Shown here piece by piece: positions 1-6,191 of a DNA stretch of 17,317 bases. The DNA comes from Bacteroidota bacterium (GTDB lineage Bacteria; Bacteroidota; Bacteroidia; Flavobacteriales_D; Crocinitomicaceae), in assembly GCA_016866415.1 (NCBI GenBank), contig VGML01000023.1, positions 1 to 17,317 of the forward strand, written 5' to 3'. The position numbers and the translations under genes are program-made. A model generated the notes under the pieces. That model was not told the origin of the DNA, searched no databases, and worked only from the letters and a program-made list of their open reading frames with translations. Every line of letters begins with the position of its first letter. Position 1 is the stretch's first letter.

Positions 1-1062
1 GTAATCATGGGGCCTTGCGCCGGTGGTGCGGTTTATTCGCCTGCTTTGACAGATTTCATCTTTATGGTGGAGGAAACTTCTTATATGTTCGTTACAGGTC
101 CGAATGTTGTTAAAACCGTAACACACGAAGAGGTAAGTTCTGAAGACTTAGGTGGAGCAAAAGCGCATGCTGAAAAATCAGGTGTGAATCATTTTACAGC
201 GGCAAATGACGTAGAGTGTCTGAAAAAAGTTCGTGATTTAGTTACTTATTTCCCTCAAAACGCATACGAATTAGCGCCTCAACCAACGATTTTTAATTTC
301 TCAAAATCTAAATTGGATCAAATTGGAAAAATACTGCCTGAAAACGTAAATATTCCATACGATATCCGAAAGGTTGTTGAATGTGTAATTGACGACGAAA
401 CTTTTAGAGAAGTACAAGCAGATTATGCCAAGAATATCGTTGTTGGTTTTGCTCGTATCGAAGGAAGAACGATTGGTGTTATTGCGAATCAGCCTGCAGC
501 ATTGGCGGGAGTTTTAGATATTGATGCGTCTCGAAAAGGTGCTCGTTTCGTGCGTTTTTGTGATTCATTCAACATCCCACTTTTGGTGTTTGAAGATGTA
601 CCTGGATTCTTACCTGGAACAGACCAAGAGTGGCGTGGAATTATTACACACGGAGCAAAATTGCTTTATGCGTTCTCCGAAGCTACAGTTCCACGTATTA
701 CTGTTATTACAAGAAAAGCTTACGGTGGTGCTTTCGACGTTATGAATTCAAAAAGTATTGGTGCAGACCTGAATTTCGCTTGGCCAACTGCAGAAATCGC
801 CGTAATGGGAGCAAAAGGAGCCGCCGAAATTATTTTCAAACGAGAAATCGCATCAGCAGAAGATTCACAAGCAAAGTGGCTCGAGAAAGAGGCAGAATAC
901 GCAGAAATGTTTGCTAATCCATACCGAGCAGCTGAACGTGGCATTGTGGATGATGTTATTTTACCACAAGAAACAAGAGCTAAAGTCATTGCCGGATTTA
1001 AAATGCTTGAGAAGAAAGCTGAAACCTTGCCAAAAAAGAAACATGGGAATATTCCGCTTTAA
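1..1062 (+). CDS. pccB: Acyl-CoA (propionyl-CoA) carboxylase, carboxyltransferase beta subunit, 5'-truncated by window edge
   Basis: Biotin-dependent carboxyltransferase subunit that moves CO2 from carboxybiotin to an acyl-CoA, most likely propionyl-CoA to give methylmalonyl-CoA. The frame is already open at base 1 (Val-Ile before the first visible Met), so the start lies upstream and 353 codons are visible. The family is usually a little over 500 aa, so roughly the first third is missing. Seen in order: the glycine-rich MGPCAGGAVYSPALTDF segment at the end of the N-terminal crotonase-like domain, then the C-terminal domain with PGFLPGTDQEW, KAYGGAFDVMNSK, the WPTAEIAVMGAKGA motif and a closing basic KKKHGNIPL tail. 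These are diagnostic of the PccB/AccD5 class rather than AccD of acetyl-CoA carboxylase. No alpha (biotin carboxylase) gene is in view. The choice of propionyl-CoA as substrate is inferred from overall similarity. Confidence 0.93.
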   Translation, partial: VIMGPCAGGAVYSPALTDFIFMVEETSYMFVTGPNVVKTVTHEEVSSEDLGGAKAHAEKSGVNHFTAANDVECLKKVRDLVTYFPQNAYELAPQPTIFNFSKSKLDQIGKILPENVNIPYDIRKVVECVIDDETFREVQADYAKNIVVGFARIEGRTIGVIANQPAALAGVLDIDASRKGARFVRFCDSFNIPLLVFEDVPGFLPGTDQEWRGIITHGAKLLYAFSEATVPRITVITRKAYGGAFDVMNSKSIGADLNFAWPTAEIAVMGAKGAAEIIFKREIASAEDSQAKWLEKEAEYAEMFANPYRAAERGIVDDVILPQETRAKVIAGFKMLEKKAETLPKKKHGNIPL

Positions 1063-1266
1063 AGCTGAGAGTTGAAAGATAAAAGTTAAGTGTTGTGAGT
1101 TTGAAATTGATAATGTAAAATTGAAAATGTAGAATGATATCTAAGTGTCTTTTGTCTCTAAGTCTTTTGTCTTCAAGTCATTTGTCATGTTGTCATTCCC
1201 TCATAAAATCCTAATATCCTAAAGTCCTAATATAAAATAATCCATATACCCCAAAATCCTAACATC
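1063..1266. repeat. Degenerate short tandem repeats in the pccB-isomerase intergenic region
   Basis: This gene-free stretch is made of three repeat blocks. Block A (1063-1135) is purine-rich and reuses GTTGAAA/AATTGAAAATG-like words. Block B (1141-1200) holds three related units: CTAAGTGTCTTTTGTCT (1141-1157), CTAAGTCTTTTGTCT (1158-1172) and TCAAGTCATTTGTCA (1173-1187), then a partial fourth. Block C contains a clean tandem of three 8-mers, AATCCTAA, TATCCTAA and AGTCCTAA (1207-1230), with a fourth AATCCTAA at 1255-1262. It ends directly in the A-run before the next start codon. No CRISPR-like spacing or convincing terminator is present. From memory, similar drifting simple repeats occur between genes in other Bacteroidota. 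Any function is unknown. Confidence 0.75.
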
Positions 1267-1274
1267 AAAAAAAA

Positions 1275-2264
1275 ATGAAAACCCTAATCGAAGCTTTTCC
1301 TCAAAATATCCTTGACGCTGCAAAAATCGCAGAAGGCAAAACGTATAACAAACCCGCTAATGAAATCCGAAACATTCTTATCTGTGGATTGGGTGGATCT
1401 GGAATCGGGGCTAAAATAGTTGCCAATTGGATTCAAGATGAAATTAAAATCCCCGTTTTGATAAGCAATGAGTATGCTTTACCTACATTTGTGAATAAAA
1501 ACACATTGGTAATTGGTTCATCTTATTCTGGAAATACAGAAGAAACGATGATGAGTATGCATGAAGCTCACGAGGTAGGTAGTCACATAATCGGAATTTG
1601 TAGCGGAGGAAGTTTAGCTGAATTCTGTAAATCAAATAATTATGATTACGTCTTGGTTCCAGGAGGAAATCCACCAAGAAGTGCATTAGCTTTTTCAGTT
1701 GTTCAATTATTGGACATTCTTTCCAAATTAGGCCTAATTGCAAAAACAAGTTTGGAACAAATGGTTAATTCAGTTAATCTTTTGAATTCTGAAAATGATC
1801 ACATTCATAACGTTGCGAAAGAACTTGCAGATTTCCTTTATGGTAAAGTTGGAATTTGCTATTCAGAGACAAAATACGAAGGCGTAATTGTTCGTGCGCG
1901 TCAACAATTCAATGAAAATTCAAAATATTTAGGTTGGCAACATACCATTCCGGAAATGAACCACAATGAACTTGTTGGTTGGAGTGGCGGTGACGCTCGT
2001 TTCGCACCTGTATTCTTCTGCACGGGAGACTTACATCCAAGAAACCAAAAAAGATTGGAAATCACCATGGCTCACATCGAATCTAAATGCGGTAAAATAT
2101 TCAAATTGAACGCAAAAGGCACCAATTTCGTAGAGCGATCTATTTATCTAATCAATGTTGTCGACTGGGCTTCTTACTATTTATGTAATCTAAACGGAGC
2201 TGACATCATCGATATTCAAATCATCGATTATTTGAAGGGAGAAATGGCTAAATTCAATGGATAA
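1275..2264 (+). CDS. Bifunctional phosphoglucose/phosphomannose isomerase (SIS domain)
   Basis: Cytosolic sugar isomerase interconverting glucose-6-P or mannose-6-P with fructose-6-P. It feeds glycolysis and GDP-mannose/glycan precursors. The 329-aa protein has the SIS phosphosugar-binding fold: CGLGGSGIG (residues 37-45), the Ser/Thr-rich phosphate loop SSYSGNTEE (82-90), and PPRSALAF (133-140), the signature separating PGI/PMI proteins from other SIS proteins. IPEMNHNE (225-232) supplies the likely catalytic Glu and His. Length fits the family. The start follows an A-run (positions 1267-1274) with no Shine-Dalgarno, as is usual in Bacteroidota. It is the first gene of an overlapping cluster. 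Its stop TAA lies inside the lipB start (8-base overlap). Whether both activities are real cannot be judged from sequence. Confidence 0.9.
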   Translation: MKTLIEAFPQNILDAAKIAEGKTYNKPANEIRNILICGLGGSGIGAKIVANWIQDEIKIPVLISNEYALPTFVNKNTLVIGSSYSGNTEETMMSMHEAHEVGSHIIGICSGGSLAEFCKSNNYDYVLVPGGNPPRSALAFSVVQLLDILSKLGLIAKTSLEQMVNSVNLLNSENDHIHNVAKELADFLYGKVGICYSETKYEGVIVRARQQFNENSKYLGWQHTIPEMNHNELVGWSGGDARFAPVFFCTGDLHPRNQKRLEITMAHIESKCGKIFKLNAKGTNFVERSIYLINVVDWASYYLCNLNGADIIDIQIIDYLKGEMAKFNG

Positions 2265-2973
2265 CAAACCACTTGTGCATCTTCACGTCTTGGGTCTAAT
2301 CGACTACAAGGAGGCGTGGGATTATCAAGAAACTTTATTCAAAAAAGCAATTGACCTAAAAATTGCAAAACGAAATGGTGAAACGGATGAAATTCCGGAG
2401 AATCACCTCTTGTTTTGCCAACATCCGCATGTATTTACGCTCGGAAAAAGTGGTAATCCAGAAAATTTACTTCTGAATGAAGCAGAATTAAATGAGCAAG
2501 AAGCATCATACTATAAAATCAACCGAGGTGGTGACATCACGTATCACGGCCCGGGGCAATTGGTTGTTTATCCCATTTTTGATTTAGAGCAATTCTTCAC
2601 CGACATCCACAAATACATGCGGTATTTGGAGGAAGCTGTAATACTTTCCTTGAAAGATTTTGGAATTGAAGCAGGAAGAGTGGATGGTCTAACAGGCGTA
2701 TGGATAGAAGGCGACACGAAAAATGCCCGAAAAATCTGTGCCATGGGTGTAAAAAGCTCTCGTTGGGTTACAATGCACGGCGTCGGATTTAATATAAATA
2801 CAGATTTAAACTTTTTTTCACACATCATTCCTTGTGGAATTGATGATAAAGCAGTAACTTCAATGCAGCATGAGTTGGGAAGAGAAGTTGACATCAATGA
2901 AGTTTCTCAGATTTTACAAAACCACCTCGCCAAACTTTTTGATTTCACCTCTAAATCACAAGGCCATGAATAA
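2257..2973 (+). CDS. lipB: Octanoyl-[acyl-carrier-protein]:protein N-octanoyltransferase LipB
   Basis: Transfers octanoyl groups from acyl-ACP to lipoyl domains of 2-oxoacid dehydrogenases and GcvH, the first step of endogenous lipoylation before LipA. The 238-aa protein shows all family blocks: QHPHVFTLGKSG (55-66), RGGDITYHGPGQLVVYP (90-106), ARKICAMGVK (157-166) with the catalytic Lys159, HGVGFNINTDLNFF (174-187), and IPCGI (191-195) with the acyl-accepting Cys193. The N-terminus is slightly longer than in enterobacterial LipB, as is common in Bacteroidota. The ATG overlaps the isomerase stop in the sequence ATGGATAA. The 3' end overlaps the next gene in the near-identical ATGAATAA, so translation is probably coupled at both ends. 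Confidence 0.96.
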   Translation: MDNKPLVHLHVLGLIDYKEAWDYQETLFKKAIDLKIAKRNGETDEIPENHLLFCQHPHVFTLGKSGNPENLLLNEAELNEQEASYYKINRGGDITYHGPGQLVVYPIFDLEQFFTDIHKYMRYLEEAVILSLKDFGIEAGRVDGLTGVWIEGDTKNARKICAMGVKSSRWVTMHGVGFNINTDLNFFSHIIPCGIDDKAVTSMQHELGREVDINEVSQILQNHLAKLFDFTSKSQGHE

Positions 2974-4237
2974 AATAAAAAAAGTTGCTCGCTATTTCCT
3001 CTATACTCTTTTGACTGTCGTTATTGCGTTGAATTTATTCATTCTTCTTTCCGGACGTATTTATTTGTATTCGGGAATAATGAAAACCTACGCGATTGGT
3101 AAATCTGCACCTGGAATTTACGATTTGGACGTGTTTCCACATTCTACAATCGAGAAAGCGAATAAACCCTATTTGTGGAAAAATCACGATCGCGTCAATC
3201 AATTTCAATTCGATAAATCCGAACGAAAATACCACCAAAAACTGGGAACTAAAGCGTTTTTAGTTTTTAAAAATGATACACTATTATTTGAGAAGTACTT
3301 TGGTTCACATAATAAAGAAACGGTTTCAAATTCCTTTTCTGCGGCAAAAACAGTCGTTGCTTTGCTCATAGGAATCGCAATTGAAGAGGGAAAAATCAAA
3401 AGTGTTGATGAACCTGTTGGACACTATTTACCTGAGTTTAATGAAAATGGAAGAAACGATATTACGATTCGTCACTTGCTTCAAATGGCCGCCGGATTTG
3501 ATTGGGAAGAAAGTGGTAGCAACCCCATTTCCGAAGCAGCGGAAGCTTATTACGGCGATGATCTGTATGGACTGGTAACTCGGCAACACGTCGTTGAGAA
3601 ACCAGGGACTAAATTCAATTACCAGAGTGGTGACTCTCAAATTCTTGGGTTCATTCTACAAAAAGCGACAGGTAAAAGCATTTCTGAATACACGGAAGAA
3701 AAACTATGGAAACCAATGGGAACAGGTCATCAGGCATTTTGGAGTTTGGACAAAGAGAATGGTGCTGAAAAGGCATTTTGCTGTCTTTACGCCACACCTC
3801 GTGATTTTTCACTCATTGGTCTTTTACTTTTGAATCAAGGTAAAATCGGTGATCAGCAAATCGTTCCGAAATGGTATATCAACGAAATGGTAAAAACACC
3901 AGCCTTGGCTACCGAGGAAAACATTCAAAACTTACGATACGGATGGCACATTTGGACCTACAAAAACAAAGGTAATCCTGTTTACTATTGTCGAGGCTTT
4001 AAAGGTCAATACATTATGGCTATTCCCAGCAAGCAATTATTAGTTGTGCGTCTTGGTATGAAGAGAGAGGATAATTTTTTAATTCCTGAGAGTAAAGAAA
4101 ATGACCGCAAATTCCATAAAAAATACGATGAACATGTGGGACACTCCACGGATTTGTTCGTTTATTTAAAAATGGCTGAAAAAATCGAGAAAGAGATTTA
4201 TCAAAATGAAAGAAGAACTAAAAGGACCAAAAGTTGA
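2966..4237 (+). CDS. Membrane-anchored serine hydrolase (beta-lactamase / class C PBP-like fold)
   Basis: 423-aa protein of the beta-lactamase-related serine hydrolase family (COG1680 type). The ATG at 2966 is chosen over an open extension back to 2870. It lies at the lipB stop, and the protein then begins with a normal basic N-terminus and hydrophobic anchor (about residues 11-30). Catalytic features visible are SAAK (125-128) as the SxxK nucleophile motif, YQS (219-221) as the YxN/YxS motif, and RGFKGQYI (343-350) near the end in place of the classical KTG box. Likely extracytoplasmic, anchored by the N-terminal helix. Known relatives act as esterases, D-aminopeptidases or amidases; the substrate here is not predictable. 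The last 32 bases overlap the following gene, giving a very basic tail (RRTKRTKS). Confidence 0.85.
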   Translation: MNKIKKVARYFLYTLLTVVIALNLFILLSGRIYLYSGIMKTYAIGKSAPGIYDLDVFPHSTIEKANKPYLWKNHDRVNQFQFDKSERKYHQKLGTKAFLVFKNDTLLFEKYFGSHNKETVSNSFSAAKTVVALLIGIAIEEGKIKSVDEPVGHYLPEFNENGRNDITIRHLLQMAAGFDWEESGSNPISEAAEAYYGDDLYGLVTRQHVVEKPGTKFNYQSGDSQILGFILQKATGKSISEYTEEKLWKPMGTGHQAFWSLDKENGAEKAFCCLYATPRDFSLIGLLLLNQGKIGDQQIVPKWYINEMVKTPALATEENIQNLRYGWHIWTYKNKGNPVYYCRGFKGQYIMAIPSKQLLVVRLGMKREDNFLIPESKENDRKFHKKYDEHVGHSTDLFVYLKMAEKIEKEIYQNERRTKRTKS

Positions 4238-4616
4238 GAATGTGGCAGTTGCCATCGTTCAGACAAAACCGGAAGCAGAGGATAAAGAACATTATGTTTA
4301 TCTCTTGAATTTACGAGATGACATCATGGAAGGAATAATTGTCACAAGCACTGGATACGGCGAAAATTTGGTAACTGGAGAAAAAATCAAAACCTCTACT
4401 TTACGCCACGGAATTGAAGTAATGTTGCCTAATGAGGCCGCACGAATTGAACCGATCATGCCTGAAGTTTTTGGAATAGCCAATGAATTTTGGGTCAGTT
4501 TTTGGGTGAATGACGTATTGTATGACAAGAAATTTATCTTTCCTGCAGGAATTATCACCGAATCCAACTTTAAACTAATTGAACAACTCGGAGTTCCCGG
4601 GGTTATCTTAAAATGA
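4206..4616 (+). CDS. Conserved Bacteroidota protein of unknown function
   Basis: 136-aa soluble protein with no signal peptide or membrane helix. It looks like a compact beta-rich domain: KVENVAVAIVQ near the start, a central segment around residues 55-75 with GEKIKTSTLRHGIEVML, then EFWVSFWVNDVLYDKKFIFP (95-114). From memory it resembles a Bacteroidota family of about 130 aa with a conserved KTS(T/V)(M/L)R motif that databases sometimes label phenylalanyl-tRNA synthetase alpha. No aminoacyl-tRNA synthetase class II motif is visible here, so that label is not adopted. The start at 4206 follows a purine-rich stretch (GAGAAAGAGA) and lies 32 bases inside the serine hydrolase gene. The next in-frame Met is about 40 residues on and would cut the conserved start. 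Its stop overlaps tspO by 4 bases (ATGA). Confidence 0.8.
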   Translation: MKEELKGPKVENVAVAIVQTKPEAEDKEHYVYLLNLRDDIMEGIIVTSTGYGENLVTGEKIKTSTLRHGIEVMLPNEAARIEPIMPEVFGIANEFWVSFWVNDVLYDKKFIFPAGIITESNFKLIEQLGVPGVILK

Positions 4617-5068
4617 AGCAGTTACTAAAAATAATCGTATTCCTTGTCCTTAATTTTGGGGCTTTAGCACTTGGAAGTTATTTAATGAGAGGTTCACCTG
4701 CTACAAACACATGGTATATCGAACTAAAACGAGCTCCATGGACGCCTCCCGGCTATTTCTTTGGCCTTGCATGGTCAACCATCATGATTCTTTTCACAAT
4801 ATTTCTCGTCAAAAATTTCAGTTGGAACAAAAGTTTCATAGCTCTTTTGATTACACATTATATGCTAAACATCGGTTGGAATCCTATTTTCTTTCGTTGG
4901 CATTTGCTTGTGATAGGTTGTATTGTGATAACGCTTTTATTCCTGACGGTTCTCAGTTTTTTATTTCTCATTGAAAAATCCAAACGGACAAGTTCAATTC
5001 TACTTCTTCTACCCTATTTGCTTTGGCTCTGCGTGGCTTTTAGTTTAAATTTGTATCCGTTGATTTAA
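4613..5068 (+). CDS. tspO: TspO/MBR family membrane protein
   Basis: 151-aa five-helix membrane protein of the TspO / peripheral benzodiazepine receptor family, whose members bind tetrapyrroles and sterol-like ligands and act in stress or light/oxygen regulation. Diagnostic residues are visible: WYIELKRAPWTPPGYFFGLAW (about 33-53), the ligand-pocket W-P-P block; an aromatic N-x-x-W segment NIGWNPIFFRWH (about 85-96); and LLPYLLWLCVAFSLNLYPLI at the C-terminus, matching PYxxWxxFAxxLN. Hydrophobic stretches cover nearly the full length. It is the last gene of the overlapping plus-strand cluster (ATGA overlap upstream). No strong terminator follows. Its role here is unknown, and no tetrapyrrole genes are nearby. 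Confidence 0.93.
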   Translation: MKQLLKIIVFLVLNFGALALGSYLMRGSPATNTWYIELKRAPWTPPGYFFGLAWSTIMILFTIFLVKNFSWNKSFIALLITHYMLNIGWNPIFFRWHLLVIGCIVITLLFLTVLSFLFLIEKSKRTSSILLLLPYLLWLCVAFSLNLYPLI

Positions 5069-5126
5069 AAAGTTCATTACTTTTCCCCTGGGATTTATTT
5101 ATAAAACTTATTGTTCTTATTTTAGC

Positions 5127-5174
5127 TATGCGAAACAAAATTGCGCATATCTACCTAAATTTCAATAAATTAGG
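5127..5174. other. Two adjacent stem-loops downstream of tspO
   Basis: First hairpin: TATGCG (5127-5132) pairs with CGCATA (5144-5149) across an 11-base loop. Second: CCTAA(A)TTT (5154-5162) pairs with AAATTAGG (5167-5174), 8 pairs with one bulged A and a CAAT loop. Neither is followed by a T-run, so they are not obvious terminators. They lie between the end of tspO and the accessory-looking patch. A remnant recombination structure or plain chance are both possible. Confidence 0.4.
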
Positions 5175-5198
5175 AAGGTTAGTAGCTTATATTAACAA

Positions 5199-5224
5199 GT
5201 TGGAGGCTATTTCAGGACGACACG
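5199..5224 (+). promoter_or_regulatory. Cassette-like leader motif just upstream of the secreted-protein gene
   Basis: The bases GTTGGAGGCTATT (5199-5211) followed by GGACGACACG (5215-5224) lie directly before the start at 5229. From memory, a similar leader ending in ACGACACG precedes many unrelated accessory genes in Bacteroidota, like the shared edge of a gene cassette. I cannot confirm this without a search. No complete integron attC site (paired RYYYAAC / GTTRRRY) is visible. Confidence 0.3.
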
Positions 5225-5228
5225 CAAG

Positions 5229-5828
5229 ATGAGACGATTACTATACATATTGACACTTCTTCTGACTTCATATAATTTGTTCGGACAGACAAGTTATTTT
5301 GGGTTTATTGACAAATATCCTATTAAATTAGAAACAGACATTTTTTCTATCGGAGACGCAAGAGCAATTTATACATACTCTAATTATGATAATCCTATTG
5401 TAATTAATGGTGAACTTAAACAAGGTAAGCTGACGCTTTACGAAAAAGACAGTATTGGAAAAAACATAGCTACGCTTACCTTTGACAATTTTGACATAAA
5501 AAACAATCAATTAGAAGGGACTTGGAAAGAACTAAATTCTAATAAACAACTCAAAATTAGTTTAACAAAAAACTTTGATATTGATTACCGAGAAAACATT
5601 GAATGGACAGCAAGAGAAATGATTCAGTCTGTTTCGTTAAAAGACAAGTATTTCAAGTTGGTTATTTCTAAGGCAAAAGACAATTTTTATGCAAATGTGA
5701 CTGGCGTAAAAATATTCGAGAAAAAGACAGATAAGCTAATTCAGCAGATTGATTTGCAATGTCAACTTTGGGAACTAAACAACACTGATCCAAGTCCGGT
5801 AACCAACCAATTGACCCGTAACTTGTGA
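5229..5828 (+). CDS. Secreted hypothetical protein, apparently C-terminally truncated
   Basis: 199-aa protein with a Sec signal peptide (basic MRR, hydrophobic core to residue 16, likely cut after Gly19 in NLFG-Q). The mature part looks beta-rich: YFGFIDKYPIKLETDIFS, ARAIYTYSNYDNPIVINGELKQG, a TLTFDNFD repeat-like segment, and YFKLVIS...FYANVTGVKIFEKKTDKLIQQIDLQCQLW (to Trp181). From memory, relatives in Bacteroidota continue well past this point into a GDYNFDG-type segment. Here the frame instead runs into unrelated residues (NNTDPSPVTNQLTRNL) and stops. I infer loss of the C-terminal third by a deletion or recombination joining it to the methyltransferase remnant downstream. The DNA is AT-rich (13 G+C of 60 bases at 5521-5580). 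No function is known to me. Confidence 0.65.
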   Translation: MRRLLYILTLLLTSYNLFGQTSYFGFIDKYPIKLETDIFSIGDARAIYTYSNYDNPIVINGELKQGKLTLYEKDSIGKNIATLTFDNFDIKNNQLEGTWKELNSNKQLKISLTKNFDIDYRENIEWTAREMIQSVSLKDKYFKLVISKAKDNFYANVTGVKIFEKKTDKLIQQIDLQCQLWELNNTDPSPVTNQLTRNL

Positions 5829-6187
5829 AAACGATATCGAATTGCTCTTCCAACTGATTTCGATTGATCGTCCATTACTCGATAGAAAATGATGTGCTTT
5901 GAAGTTATTTATGCCGACAAAACAGCTGATATAACCATATACCATGTATCTTGGAACCACGGAATGAGCGAAGTTTTGAATAGTCTAATCAAAACGGACT
6001 TGAAATAAAATCGTTTGACGAGTTTGACTATTCGCCTTATAATTGCTTTAACAAGACTGTAGAATTCGAGCCAAATAAATTCAGAATTCAACATTTGGGC
6101 GACAAAATACCAATGGTCTATTCAATTCATGCGAAAAAAAAGAGCCACTCGCATAGTTTCTGTTATTTGAGTTCAGGAATATATTAG
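5815..6187 (+). pseudogene. Frameshifted C-terminal remnant of a probable class I SAM-dependent methyltransferase
   Basis: Three consecutive open segments in different frames join into one plausible protein tail. They are 5815-5889 (ENDIELLFQLISIDRPLLDRK), 5889-6005 (CFEVIYADKTADITIYHVSWNHGMSEVLNSLIK) and 5984-6187 (NGLEIKSFDEFDYSPYN ... FRIQHLGDKIPMVYSIHAKKK, then a stop). Both breaks occur in AAAA runs (5886-5889 and 5991-5994), and one extra A in each would restore the frame. The reconstructed order YADKxADI...SWNH(G/S)(M/L)SE..N.LI..GLEI..FDEFDYSPYN....GDKIPMVYSIHA resembles the C-terminus of a common class I methyltransferase family. The N-terminal SAM-binding domain (GxGxG) is absent, so the product would be inactive even if the frameshifts were base-calling errors. 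The family assignment is from memory of the tail only. Confidence 0.55.
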
Positions 6188-6191
6188 TATA

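Noticed and set aside
630..917. Open frame of 95 codons on the plus strand (also 521-745 plus and 720-989 minus)
   Set aside because: All lie inside pccB, which is unambiguous in its own frame. Their translations show no domain features.
1141..1262. CRISPR-like array
   Set aside because: Repeat units are 8-17 bases, degenerate and directly tandem with no spacers.
2870..2965. Longer N-terminus for the serine hydrolase
   Set aside because: It lies wholly inside lipB's conserved 3' end and would put 32 residues before a normal signal anchor. The ATG at 2966 fits the operon's start-stop overlap pattern.
4206..4616. Phenylalanyl-tRNA synthetase alpha label
   Set aside because: The protein is far too short and lacks class II synthetase motifs.
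5069..5228. Integron attC site
   Set aside because: GTTGGAG is close to GTTRRRY but its last base does not fit, and no matching RYYYAAC partner is seen upstream.
6130..6191. Intrinsic terminator for the minus-strand operon (T8 run after GAGTGGCTC)
   Set aside because: The stem is only three pairs, too weak to call.
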